64,000 bases of DNA from Utricularia gibba (taxonomy: Eukaryota; Streptophyta; Magnoliopsida; Lamiales; Lentibulariaceae): positions 2,232,001 through 2,296,000 of the forward strand of contig NEEC01000017.1 of the NCBI GenBank assembly GCA_002189035.1. The letters run 5' to 3'. Position numbers and translations under genes: made by a program. Below are positions 48,845-59,800 of this stretch, piece after piece. A model generated the notes under the pieces. That model was not told the DNA's origin and searched no databases. It worked only from the letters and a program-made list of their open reading frames with translations. Within the stretch, counting starts at the first letter, position 1. Each line of letters starts with the position of its first letter.

Positions 48845-49434
48845 GGGTATGGATGGCTTCCGTTAACAAGATGATTCAAGTGATTTTGGCGTAATTGCAA
48901 GTCCAAAGTTGCTTTTCTAACACTACTAGTAATATGTACAAGTAGTACTGAAGCACTGCTGCAATAGCCCGTAGAACAACTCCAGTTCTCACTGTGGTTA
49001 TTCGCCAGAGATGGCACTGGTGCACTGTTATCAGATGGTATGTGTATTGCTTTGGCCCTGAGTTAAGTTAACCATATAAGCTAACCCATCAATGGTCTGT
49101 ATGAGAAGATGAATTGCATAGGCACTTGGCAAAAGAGCACCCGGGAAAGCCAGCAATGTCTTTGTCTTGGTGCTCCACTGTTGTATGAAGTTTGAGTAAC
49201 CATCTACTAGCATGGCTGGGACGCCCAACATGTGTTTCGAATCAGAATCAATGAAAACAACAATGGTTTCATTTACAGGATCCCCATCCTCCTGTCTTGT
49301 TCCAGTTAAGAGATCTCAGGGTGATGGCTGATGAGTAGCACTGGTTCAAGAACAGCGGGGGGGAGCTGCAGAGTACAAGGAAAAAAGCACCAATGCGCAG
49401 TTGAAATGACTACAACAGAATCCAAGCACATTCA
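48845..49434. other. convergent 3' spacer between GBF and the AG-peptide gene
   Basis: 3' untranslated regions of two converging genes. No coding exon is recognised. Confidence 0.4.
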
Positions 49435-49766
49435 TCATGAGAAGAACTTGTAAGAAGCAGCATCGATGTCGAATGGGTGAATCAAGTAAGTGAGCACCAG
49501 GGCAATCAACATCAGAATGTACGCCACCCCAAGATCAATCGAAGTACCTTCACACAAAAAAACAATAAACAAAGAAATTCCATCTCAAGTCGCCTCGAAA
49601 TCAACCTGCATTGCCGTTAATCGAGAAAAAAATACATGAAAAGTCGTGGCGGAAGGTTACCGTCGTTAGCAGGGGCTGGTGCCGGAGCAGGCGGTTGCTG
49701 CGCGGCGACTCTGAAAACGAACGACAGTAGCGCCATTGCCGGCATCAGAGACCTCCCTACCGCCAT
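49435..49766 (-). CDS. Arabinogalactan peptide (AGP16/20/22/41-like)
   Basis: AG-peptides are tiny cell-surface proteoglycan cores. Two exons, 49766-49661 and 49547-49435 (GT-AG, phase 1), encode a 72-residue precursor. Seen: a signal peptide (MAVGRSLMPAMALLSFVFRV), then a mature peptide of only about 14 residues (QQPPAPAPAPANDG) whose Pro would be hydroxylated and glycosylated. A C-terminal hydrophobic GPI-anchor signal follows, with GVAYILMLIALVLTYLIHP and a tail ending ASYKFFS. The C-terminal signal is nearly identical in style to AGP16/20/41. It lies head-to-head with CURT1A. The upstream in-frame sequence beyond the ATG at 49766 is leader-like. Confidence 0.87.
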
Positions 49767-50120
49767 TAGAGCCCTCTCGCTCCTTCGCCACTGCAGAGAG
49801 ACAAGGGAGAGAGAAAGAGCGAGGGGAAAAGGAGGAAAGAACTGCATTTGTGAGTGGCAGACTACAATCGACGGTGGGGCCCTGTACATGTTTTGAAAAT
49901 TTACAGTGGACGACTTGTTTTCTTTTTCCAGTTTACTGTGGTGGTAACTTTGGCCGGCCGGCCGAGAATCGGGTAGATTATCCAGATAAGAAGACCGACC
50001 AATGAGGACACCTCCACCCGCCACGCGTCGCCGTCTGGTTGATCGGAGATTAGCCAGACTTCGACACAAGAGGACGGGGAGCCGCTTCCAGAAAGGAGCC
50101 TGTCCTTGAGTTTTGAATTG
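49767..50120. promoter_or_regulatory. bidirectional promoter between the AG-peptide gene and CURT1A
   Basis: 354 bp separate the two divergent start codons, so both core promoters and leaders must share this stretch. A GGCCGGCCGGCC palindromic run lies near 49951. No clear TATA box was recognised for either side. Confidence 0.45.
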
Positions 50121-50932
50121 ATGGCCGCTGCAGCTTCCACTTCCATGGCGGCCACCGCCGTATTGTTCAACACTCTGCCGGCTGGAAAGCCACTGGCTCC
50201 TTTCTGCCCAATGCCCCGACGCCCGTCTCCGTCCTTCACTCCTCTCAAGTTTTCGCAAGGTACATTCTCGTCGCTCCTATGTATCGTTGTAAAATTTGCG
50301 GTAATCTGAATTGGTGGCAACCGAATCAGAATTGAAGGCACCGTCGCAGTTCGCTGTCAAGGCTTCCTCTTCGGATGAGAGTCCTATTGATACCAGTGAA
50401 CTCCTTTCTGACCTCAAGGAGAAGGTGAATCGAATCCACGCAAAATCAGTAATACCTTGAACCTGTTCGATCATTTACCTCACCCGCCCATCATCTCGTG
50501 TCTTTGTAGTGGGATGCTGTTGAAAACAAGTCCACCGTACTTTTATACGGCGGTGGTGCGATTGTGGCTCTCTGGCTATCGTCAGTTGTCGTCGGTGCTG
50601 TCAACTCCGTCCCCTTGGTGAATCCTTCTACCTGCACCTAGAAATTGTTTCAGTTCACCCCAACAGTAGCATATAACTCACTGTGTTCTAACCCATTTCA
50701 GCTACCAAAGATTCTGGAGCTGGTTGGACTTGGATACACCGGATGGTTTGTCTACCGCTACCTCCTCTTCAAGGTACCGTCCTAAGTCCACATGTATTCA
50801 TTCCATTTGGGGTAGAAATAGCTTGTTTCATCAGTGTCCTGAAGTTGGGTTGCTTGTGTGCAGTCAAGTAGGAAGGAGCTGGCTGAGGAAATAGAAGCTT
50901 TGAAGAAGAAGGTTGCTGGAAATATCGAATAA
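50121..50932 (+). CDS. CURT1A: Thylakoid curvature protein CURT1A
   Basis: The main Arabidopsis grana-margin curvature protein. Five exons, 50121-50259, 50330-50424, 50510-50617, 50702-50773 and 50864-50932, encode 160 residues, all GT-AG. Seen: an Ala/Ser/Thr-rich chloroplast transit peptide (about 1-60), then ESPIDTSELLSDLKEKWDAV, the first membrane helix LLYGGGAIVALWLSSVVVGA, NSVPLLPKILELVGLGYTG, the second hydrophobic stretch WFVYRYLLFKSSRKEL and a C-terminal Lys-rich amphipathic helix ending KKKVAGNIE. The motifs ENKSTVL, YGGGAIVA and KSSRKELAE match my memory of At4g01150 (CURT1A) better than CURT1C or CURT1D. The paralogue CURT1B lies at the left of this window. Confidence 0.9.
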
Positions 50933-51228
50933 ACATGGCCGAATCCAAATGCATGCTTCATCTTTCTCAATCAAAATGTGAGACAATCTGATGTACAAGA
51001 GGGCTCTGCTGTTCTTACCAGTGCAACGTTTTCTTCTCATGTCCAAAGAAAATCTTCATGACTTTGGGGGTATCCCATGTTTTAAGTAAATACTGATGAA
51101 ATGCAGGAATTTATCAGTTGAATATCAGGTAGAAGAACAAAATCCAACTCTCATAACCTAAGCATGAAATCCCCACAACGTTTCTCATCCACCATCTACT
51201 TCCTGCGTTTTGATCCACTGAGCAGTAG

Positions 51229-51909
51229 TCAAACAGGCTCATATAGACCTACAACATGGCCATCAAGACATCTCATCGCTGCAACCTGAGAAACCGGAAT
51301 GCAATCATGCAGTGAACACTCCAACGAAAAGCATGCAGTTAAGCTTTTTCATGCAGTAAAACTCAGGGATGGTACCTTTCCATGGATTTCGTACTTGATC
51401 GGGCCATCCAATTCCGCACCCAGGGCCATGAGCTTCGATACGGTGCTATTCATGTCGATCACTGTAAACGACAGGAGGGATGAGTAACCCTTGCGCTCAA
51501 CATGATCACTGCAGAGGAAGGAGGCAGTGTAGATAATTCGGAGCCTTCCAATCAAGATACAAAAGCTAGATCACAGGAGCCTATATCAACAAGATCACTT
51601 CGAAAACGCATGTGGTCTGCGCTTCGCTATATTCATCTGAATCACACTAAATAGGAGAAACTTCGGAAGCTCAAATTTATACGTGCCTCGGGGGAAGGGA
51701 CCTCAATTAGGGTTCTCTTCGCATTCAATCGAAGAAGAAACGGACCTGGGAGAGTGCAAGAGCGCGAGCTTGAGAGGACCGGAATGGAGCTCCGCCCAGC
51801 GGAGAGTGCAAACATCAATGGTGAAACCCAGCCCCTCTGAGTAGAACCGCGCCGCTTTTGGCACATCCTTGTGCATCTGCACCAGGTACCTGAAGGCCGC
51901 GGCGGCCAT
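51229..51909 (-). CDS. VOC/glyoxalase-fold protein
   Basis: Small vicinal-oxygen-chelate (glyoxalase/bleomycin-resistance) domain protein. Three exons, 51909-51746, 51508-51376 and 51285-51229 (GT-AG, in phase), give 117 residues. Seen: the opening fold MAAAAFRYLVQMHKDVPKAA, RFYSEGLGFTI, WAELHSGPLKLALLHS, then FTVIDMNSTVSKLMALGAEL, DGPIKYEIHGKVA and the terminal CLDGHVVGLYEPV. This is one complete VOC module. The metal-binding His/Glu pattern (H in QMHKD, E in WAELHSG, E in LYEP) is consistent with the fold, but substrate cannot be inferred. An in-frame ATG at 51933 exists; the start at 51909 matches relatives. Confidence 0.85.
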
Positions 51910-52550
51910 GGGCTTACCTTCCTCCGGAACCACCCGCGCCGCGCCCGAGAACTACCATCGCATTCCCAAAGCGCAAAAGGATCCGGGCCCCATTGGGCCT
52001 ACCCGCTATTTACAGAGATCCGGCCCAACCCAAACGGACCGGATAACCGGATCCATGTTGCGCACGACTTTTCAAAGCATCGGTAAATCAGTCACTATCC
52101 CGAGTGGTCCGTGGGCCCACCTCATATCATGTAGTCATTAAAGTTCTCATGTGGGCCCACTGTTAGAACGGCCCATAAGTTTTAACAAAGCCTTGTGATG
52201 CTTGTCTAATGTAAGCATTCATTATTGTTTTGTATCTTTATATAATATTATTCATTTTGAATATTTAAATCTTATAATTTCAAGTTCTTTTTATAAAATT
52301 AAAGAAATTACTATATTTAAGTGTATTCTTTTTTTTTGTCCATAAGTAATATGGAATATCATGGTATATTTGACCTTCAAACTACACTTATGAAATTAAA
52401 ATATGACGTGTACGGAAAAAGAGAAAAATACTAAAAAATCCCATTTTTTTTGTTAATAATAATTGAATTTATGTCGATGGAGAAAATATGAGAATCTAAA
52501 GAATAAAAAGAGTCGTGGACAGTAGAAGAGTACATTCTGGAGAGGACGCA
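51910..52550. other. VOC gene upstream region and HWS 3' spacer
   Basis: Three TGGGCC elements near 51988, 52107 and 52152 (two inside a GTGGGCCCAC palindrome), then AT-rich spacer to the HWS stop. No coding exon is recognised. Confidence 0.4.
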
Positions 52551-53771
52551 TTAAGGTGCGATGTCGAGTCTGGGTTCGAAGCAGAAGCCGCTGAAGAGCT
52601 GAAGGGGAAACCTCTTGGTGACGGGGCATTTCTGCGACCACTTCCAGTGCTTCTGGTTCAAGTCGAAGACCAGAAGCGCCGGGCCGCCGTAGCTCTGTAT
52701 GTAGATCAGATCATCTGTGCCGCTGCTGGCGAACACGTCGTCGAACTCCCCGAATCCTTGGAAGAGCTTGTGCGGCATTCGGGCGATCTCCTCCCATTCC
52801 CTTCCGGCGAGGGCCCATATTCCGATCCCCTTGATCACGCCTGGCCGGTCCGGCTTCCCGATTCCTCCCACCAGCACTAGCTTGCCCTTTAGGTTCATCA
52901 GACGGCCGCAGGTGAGAGGGCATGGAACTGGGATGAAGCTCTCCATTAGGAGGGTGTCATTGGGTGTGCTCGTCAAGTCGTAGGTGATCAGGCCGTGCCT
53001 GTTGTAAGGGCCGCCGCCTCCGGTGGAGAAGATCAGAAAGTATAACGCACCATCACAGATGACACTCTCATCGCCCCCTCTCCACCCCGATACCACCTCC
53101 GTCAAGGTGGTTGCCCAGCTCCTGGTCCCGGAATCGTAGAGATGGATGGACAGCTCCCACTGGAAGAAATCCCCGGGAACCTGCTTCGATTGGACGATCG
53201 ACACAATGTAGCTGTTGGTTTCCAGATTCGCAGCCACAGCCAAGGCGCTGTAGTCTGCGAATTTGGGCCCTGGTGGCTCGTCCAGATCCTTGCAAGACCT
53301 GGTTATCGGATTGCAGATGTAGAGCTCACTCCTGCTGTCATTGTCCATGAAGCAGACCAGCCCTCCCGACGAAGCAATGAACCAGTTCGAGGTCTCGATG
53401 CAGGGCAGATCAATGTCGTACCATTTTTTGAGAAGAGGGTCGTAAGCATACCCAACTGGTTTGTCCGAACTGGTAAACATGAAGTACCATGGCTTCCTCG
53501 AGGAGACATGGTTTCTGTTCCAAAGGAAGCGTCTTGAGGCAACTATGTCGTGCCATCTTTTGCAGACGCAGCCTACTCGGAAGATGCTGGCGATCGGCAG
53601 ATAGGCTAATATTCTCTCCAGTAAGTCATCAGGAAGAATTGCATCCAGACAAACAGCTGAAACATCTCTGTATATATCATCGTGTAGATCAGAGAAGGAG
53701 CTGGACTCAAAGCTGCTGCCGCCTCTGAAGCTGTCCGTGCAGTGACTGGTCCAAGAGCTTTCCCCTTCCAT
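52551..53771 (-). CDS. HWS: F-box/kelch protein HAWAIIAN SKIRT-like
   Basis: Substrate receptor of an SCF ubiquitin ligase. In Arabidopsis HWS controls floral organ fusion and shedding and affects miRNA function. Single-exon frame of 406 residues. Seen: the F-box near 43-85 (LPDDLLERILAYLPIASIF, CKRWHDIV), then kelch-like repeats with RKPWYFMFTSSDKPVGYAYD, DLPCIETSNWFIASSGGLVC, QVPGDFFQWELSIHLYDS, SGWRGGDESVICDGALYF, FIPVPCPLTCGRLMNLKGK, VGGIGKPDRPGVIKGIGIW, FQGFGEFDDVFASSGTDDL and the invariant end FSGFCFEPRLDIAP. These match At3g61590 along the full length. The first ATG gives MEGESSWTSH, like the family. Regulation is not visible in the coding part; a long leader with introns probably extends rightward to about 55.2 kb. 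Confidence 0.94.
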   Translation of the reverse strand: MEGESSWTSHCTDSFRGGSSFESSSFSDLHDDIYRDVSAVCLDAILPDDLLERILAYLPIASIFRVGCVCKRWHDIVASRRFLWNRNHVSSRKPWYFMFTSSDKPVGYAYDPLLKKWYDIDLPCIETSNWFIASSGGLVCFMDNDSRSELYICNPITRSCKDLDEPPGPKFADYSALAVAANLETNSYIVSIVQSKQVPGDFFQWELSIHLYDSGTRSWATTLTEVVSGWRGGDESVICDGALYFLIFSTGGGGPYNRHGLITYDLTSTPNDTLLMESFIPVPCPLTCGRLMNLKGKLVLVGGIGKPDRPGVIKGIGIWALAGREWEEIARMPHKLFQGFGEFDDVFASSGTDDLIYIQSYGGPALLVFDLNQKHWKWSQKCPVTKRFPLQLFSGFCFEPRLDIAP

Positions 53772-55383
53772 GATCAGCAGTCTTCAAAACACAGGAAACA
53801 ATGCTACAATCAGATCTGTATTCACCACAAGATTTCAAAGCATAATCCAATCACAACAAATGCACCGTTTTTGTATGCATTTTTTTTACTTTTACGGGTA
53901 GGCAGCTGCTGCATCAAGCATTGAAACTTACTGCTTTTGCAGCATAAGCAGTAAGTAAATAAGAGTCACATTGTGAACGCATTGGGATTAGAAGCAGATC
54001 TCTATAGCATGAATCGCATTGAAAACATGTTCAGTGGGAAAAGGCTACTCCTGAAACAATAAATGTGCTGAATCGAGGAAATAATCACACTTCACCAATA
54101 TAAAACAAAAGGGAATCAGAATGCAGCTCCTGAACCAGAAGACAATGTGAAAACAATAGGATAACATCAGAACGGCCCCATTTCTTTGAAAGCATGGTGT
54201 GGAAGCATCTAGTAAAGGCAGAAAAGATGCATACAGACGAACAAAGAAAGTCATGGGGTGGAGGCAACATTTCAACTAATGTATGAACCAACAACCGTCC
54301 AAGTCCTAGGGAACACTTCCACAGAAGAAACATGGAATCTAGAGTACTTGGATGCCATTCATTTGTGAGTTCAACCACATCAAGAGCAAAAAAAAAAAAG
54401 GATAGCGAAGTGAGAGTAAGTTGTCGAGGATTCAGATCTCAGAAACAAGCTTTAAAATCCTCCATAAAAAAACAGGAAAAAATGGAACCGGGACGGACAT
54501 CAAACAATGGGTACTCCCAGAAGCTGAAAAAAAACTTAAGATTTGCAAATGAATTGCCAAAACACGGCATGGCATATGATAATAACAACAAAGGGTGCAT
54601 TTTTAACACTACCCAGGATGAAAAAACAACATTCATTGCAAAAGGCAATCGTAAAGGGCCAAATCATCAACCGAATAAGGAGTAGAGGAAGCATACGAGT
54701 TGGGTTTTCTGGCACTCATCCAATACTTATTTATACTGTCACCACCGATGTTCCCAGATACAAATACAGTAGTTCTCAGTTTCCTCCCCCCTTAACTCTC
54801 AAATGACGCAGGCTGAGCCCAAGGAAGGTGAAGAAAACAGAGAACCCAGGAAAGCCTAAAGACGGACAAGAGAAATTTCCCGTCAGAAATGTGGTGGTAT
54901 TCGAGAAACAAAATTGATGGGTTTATATGGAAATAAAAATGAGGGAAAGAAACAAAGAGCAGACAGACGGCAACACAGGACACGATGTTTTCTATTTCTC
55001 TACTCCCACATTTTTTTTCACTTTTTCATTTCTTCTGCTTATTCATTTTTGTTCCTGGACACTGGACAGAGATGGAAAAGGGAGACCACTAATCCTGTCT
55101 TCCTCATCCTTTCTCCCCAATCCATTCCATTGTCTGGAAGATGGGACCAGCGGTTTCGATCATACATGATGACTCTCCCTCACCCTTTAGATTACTTTCT
55201 GCTTCATCCCGCTTACCCAGTTTATTCCCATATCCATCTCTAATTTACAAAAATATATTATATTTTTTATGACATAGAAAAAATATAAATATATGTTATT
55301 TATTTTCTGGCTCTTACAAAACCTAGTCCCAATTCAGGGCCTGGCCTAGCTGTCGGCGATTCACAGTACTGGGTTGGCAGAAT

Positions 55384-55456
55384 TGGGCCTCATTGGGCTG
55401 ACCCTACATGATGGGCTGGCACATGGGCCCCATACACTGAACACGTGAAGTGGGCC
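55384..55456. promoter_or_regulatory. site-II (TGGGCC/T) cluster with G-box
   Basis: TGGGCC occurs at 55384, 55424 and 55451, TGGGCT at 55394 and 55412, and CACGTG at 55442-55447, all within 75 bp. Site-II motifs bind TCP factors in plant promoters. The cluster could serve HWS (leftward) or the glycosyltransferase (rightward). Confidence 0.5.
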
Positions 55457-55737
55457 CTACCTACTGGACGCGTGTCTATCTCCATCCTCCACGCGTGGAC
55501 TGCACAATCTTTAGTTTATTCAATTTTCAAATTGGAATGGGTAAAAATAAATATTCATTATATATTTCTTAAATAATATAATGATGTAAGCAAATCTTTT
55601 TTAAAATATAATTTTCATTTTTTATGTTTCTTTATAACTCATTAAATATTAATTATCATCAAATTTATATCAAAAAATGAAAATGAAGAGAGGTGAAATA
55701 AGGATTTAGGAGTAGGAATTATAAAATCAATGTCTTA

Positions 55738-55930
55738 AGGTCTGTTTTGTATCGCTTAAAAAAAAATGATTCTAGAAGTGCTTCAACATTTTTTTAGGGT
55801 TTAGCTTCAACATTTTTTTTAAGCAAAGATACCCCGACTTCTAAAAAAATAGAAGCACTTCATTATTTCAGTTTTATGTGAAATAGAATCAATATGTGTT
55901 TTGTCTGAAAATCATTTTAAAAATATTTAA
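55738..55930. mobile_element. possible MITE-like inverted-repeat element
   Basis: The inverted pair GAAGTGCTTC (55775-55784) and GAAGCACTTC (55852-55861) flanks a core. Inside the core a 16-bp direct repeat GCTTCAACATTTTTTT occurs twice (55780 and 55804). The 'gaagtgcttct' style is common in short non-autonomous plant elements. I could not define terminal repeats or a target-site duplication. Confidence 0.3.
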
Positions 55931-56880
55931 TTTAAAGTAAAATAAAAAATAAACAGAACTTTAATCTCGCTGGAATATATTAATTACCAATGAGAGAGAA
56001 AATGTAACACAAATAGAGGAGTAAGCTTAATTTTGTATGAAATTTTTTTTCCGAAAAAAAAACGTAATATTTGGAATATTAAAATATCATATAAAACAAA
56101 CACGGATCGACAAGGCATCGCATGTGACGCATTGGGTGGGATTCATCAAAGGAATTTACTTTTATATGAATTATTTCTATTTTATTGTAAGAATTTGTGG
56201 TGCTTTTACAAAAATAAAAAAAGGAATTAATTCTGGGCATCGAAATAAATGCTGATTTTGTAAATGCATTTATGAGTAATTAAAAGTAATTACTGGTCTT
56301 ATGGATTGGTTTTATTTGAGAAGAGAATGAATTGGCGTGGTGAATCATTGATGATGAAGATAATGGTGTGCGTGCATTAGGGGGGGAAGGAAGGTAGATG
56401 AACTTCTAAGAAAGGCACATTGGGCTGGCCACGTGATACCATTGCTGCTGGAACACTGCGCAGATGAATCGTCGCCTTTGGGTGGGGGAGACGGGTTTTG
56501 AGCTTGGGTGTTTTGGGTAAAGCGTTTGACTGTGAACCCAATTTTGACTTGTGGGTTGAGGTAAAACCCAGGTTTTTCGCTCCAACTCGGGGCTGTGTTT
56601 CCCGGGGTGTGTGTTGAGTGAAGGACGGGTTCGCTGATGGTGTACCATTCACGCGGTCCAGCTTCAAGAAGCTGCTTCTTTGGTTGTGGAGAAGTGGATT
56701 GGGAGTGATGTGTGAAACCCAATCCGGGAGAGGAACCGGCATTTGTGTTTGTAGTAACCGGGAGTTGGAGGAGCAGTGATTCGTCTTTGAAGCCTGTTTG
56801 GGGCATTGGTGCAGCTGCGTTTCTGGGTGCAATCTTGCAATGGATCGTCATTAAGATTGTGATTATCTGGGCTTTTTGTT

Positions 56881-56892
56881 ATGGAAGTGTAG
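56881..56892 (+). other. 3-codon uORF abutting the glycosyltransferase start
   Basis: ATGGAAGTGTAG ends exactly at the base before the main ATG (56893). If transcribed, ribosomes starting here terminate at the main start codon. The uORF is seen directly; its effect is inference. Confidence 0.5.
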
Positions 56893-59800
56893 ATGGGTTG
56901 TCTTGAAAACGGCGTTCCGGTGAACAGGGAGTCCCGATTCGGGCGTTCTTCGTCTATCGGGGGTTGTGAACAGTCCTGGGGCAGTTCTCCAGTTGCAGTT
57001 TCCGGTCCAAAGAACAGATCCAGAAGTGTGAATAGGATTTGTGCAAGGATTCGAGCTGTGCACCTCGCTTGCCTTTTCATTGCTGTATTTGTCTTCCTTT
57101 TTCTGCTTCAGGGGTACTTCTTGCCGGTTGTTGGGCCGGAGGAACCGCGAAAATCCAGCAGAGTTGCTCATTTCTTCTACAAGCGCGGTGGCGGCGGAAA
57201 TTTTCCGGATTTTCCGTTCTTGGATGACTTGGATTTCGGCGACGATGCAGATTTGGAACTTTTGAACACTTTGATCAAGTTTCAGAAGGAACCTAGAGAA
57301 ACTAACGACAGCTATAATGTCCGTAGATATGGATACGTTAAACCCAAGCTTGCGTTGGTAATTTCTATTTTGTTTGTCTCTTGGCTTCAATGTGTCTGGC
57401 ATTGCTTGCCATGTTTCCTGCAACTGGGTTGTTTATTGGGTTTTGAGTGATCATCTGCAATCATTAGTGTTTGCATGATTTATAACCGCTGGAAGGTTTT
57501 CTTTTGAATGCCCTTGCAGGTCTTTGCAGACTTGACAGTAGATCCACATCATATTCATATGTTCACAGTGGCTAAAGCGATACGAGATGTGGGTTATGAA
57601 ATTGAGGTGGTTCATTCTTACTTTATGCTTCATCAAGATATTGAGTCTGTACCATGGTTAATTCTTTGTTCATTTCAGGCTTTCTCTCTACAAGATGGCA
57701 CAGTGTCTGCAGTATGGAAAAAGTTCGGATATCCGGTGAACGTGATTACTGCAGATGAGAACATGAAGTTTTCCATAGACTGGCTAAAGTATGAACTACA
57801 CTAGTTAATGTGGGATGTTAATATTACCAATAAACTGCTAAAGTTTTCAATAGAATGAACGATGAACTGATATTTTACAGATACAACAGCAGCTTGTTTG
57901 ATCTCTAAAATGTTGTGTGATTGCAGCTATAATGGGATCTTAGTGAGCTCTTTGAAAGCTGCGGATGCCTTGTACAGGTCAGCAAGTTGGATTTATTGCA
58001 GTCACGAATCATTCTCTTCCATTCAAGCATATCTTTTAGCTTTGTTATAGAAATGAAGATTTTACTTGTGCAGTCTTATGCAGGAACCTTTTCGGGAAAT
58101 ACCTCTTATATGGACCATCCATGAAGAAGTGCTAGCCCGGAGATTGAGAGATTATGCTTCAAGAGGAGAAGTGGAGCTGATCGAGAGCTGGAAAAGAGTC
58201 TTCAGAAGAGCCACTGCTGTTGTCTTCCCCAACCAAATTCTTCCAGTAATTGCATACTTTCTTCCTCACAATAGCCACTCCTCATTCAAATTACATATCA
58301 TAGTCTTCCTCATTAATGCAACTTCAAGCTTTGTCAACTGTGCTTCATAATTTTGCTTCTTAAATTGCTCAGGTGGCCTACTCAACATGTGATCCTGCAA
58401 ACTTTTGTGTGATCCCTGGCTTCCCTATGGATGACATGGAAGTTAATGAGCACCTGGCTGATGGAAAGGATAATGTAAAAAATGAGTTTGTCATAGTGGT
58501 AGTTGGAAGCCGTTTGGTTTATAAAGCTCAGTGGCTGGAACATGCCCTTGTCTTACAAGCTCTGTATCCAGTTTTTAGAGGTTTCATTTCCACAAATTCT
58601 CATCTAAAAATCATTATCCTGATTGGAGCCTCAACACCAAACTACAGCAGTGCTTTTGAGGTAGAAATACAAGATGGCAATTTTCAGCTGAAATTTGACT
58701 CCTCTTCATTAGATGCTGAGGTTTTCTCTGCTTGGGTTTTATGCCACAGACAATAGCAAAAAACTTGAATTACCCCAATGGTACTGTGGAGTATGTTACT
58801 GATGATGCGGCTGGAGAGGATGCCCTTCAAGTTGCTGATCTTGTGATATACGGCTCCTTCCGTGAAGAGCCTGCATTTCCAGTCATTTTGCAAAAAGCCA
58901 TGCTTTTGGGGAAACCTGTAGTTGCCCCAGATATGGCGATGATTCGTAACTATGTGCGTTTCACCATTATCTTTTCCTGTCCAAAAGCATTATATGGCCC
59001 ATGAATATATTTGGGATTCAGCAAATGTCTGTGATCACACATCTATTCTCACCATGTTATTTATTGGTAATCCTTATATGAGCTGTTAAACCTTAGCCAT
59101 TGACTGTGATGACACTTTTTTTCAGGTTTCTGACTGGATGAATGGTTTCCTCTTTTCAAAGGACAAAGTTTCAGTTCTTACCGACATACTCTTTCAACTG
59201 ATTGACAATGGAACACTCTCAGTTTTAGCTCAGAGTGTTGCATTAAGAGGAAAGGCCACATCCAGAAACTTCATGGTCACAGAATGTATAGAAGGTTATG
59301 CTTCACTTTTGGAAAATGTTCTCAAGCTTCCATCTGAAGTTGCGGCTTCCAAGCCTGCTAAAGAGATTCCCAAAGAGTTAAAAACTGAATGGGGATGGCG
59401 CCATTTTGAAGATATTCATGAAAATTCTTCAACCAGATATGATACAACAGATGATTTTTTGAATAAGTTTGAGAAGCTATTAAGCTCTTCAAGCAAGGAT
59501 AGCAGTGTCAACCTTTCTGCAACAGATGATAATTCATTTCTTTATACCATATGGAGGACCAAAAGTTAGCTGACATGGCTTTCATGCGGAAAAAACGAGA
59601 AGATGATGAGGTAGTTGAAAGTTGGTGCTCTCTTTCTTTTTGTGTTTTCGTTTTTTTAATTGTTGCTATTTATTTTGATGTAGTTGAAGGATCGAACAAA
59701 TCAGCCTCAGGGAACATGGGATGAAATATACAGAAATGTTCGGAGACCTGATCGTGTTTTACATGAGAGGGATGATGGTGAGCTCGAGAGAACTGCACAA

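Larger units (their letters stand above)
53772..56892. other. 3.1-kb divergent intergenic region (HWS and glycosyltransferase leaders)
   Basis: The left third is probably HWS leader or leader intron. Site-II/G-box DNA lies at 55384-55456, then a very AT-rich stretch (55510-56050) with a possible MITE. From about 56380 the sequence is GC-richer and is probably the glycosyltransferase leader, with several upstream ATGs. Frames of up to 168 codons on the - strand at 56345-56851 are not protein-like. Confidence 0.4.

Noticed and set aside
50121-50932. assignment as CURT1D
   Set aside because: The motifs ENKSTVL, KSSRKELAE and the length fit CURT1A better.
56345-56851. 168-codon - strand frame upstream of the glycosyltransferase
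   Set aside because: Pro/Ser/Thr-rich translation without motifs; it overlaps the likely glycosyltransferase leader in a GC-richer stretch that favours chance frames.
56709-56906. hydrophobic + strand frame running into the glycosyltransferase start
   Set aside because: No ATG at its start and no recognisable family; the hydrophobic run is short and overlaps the true gene in another frame.
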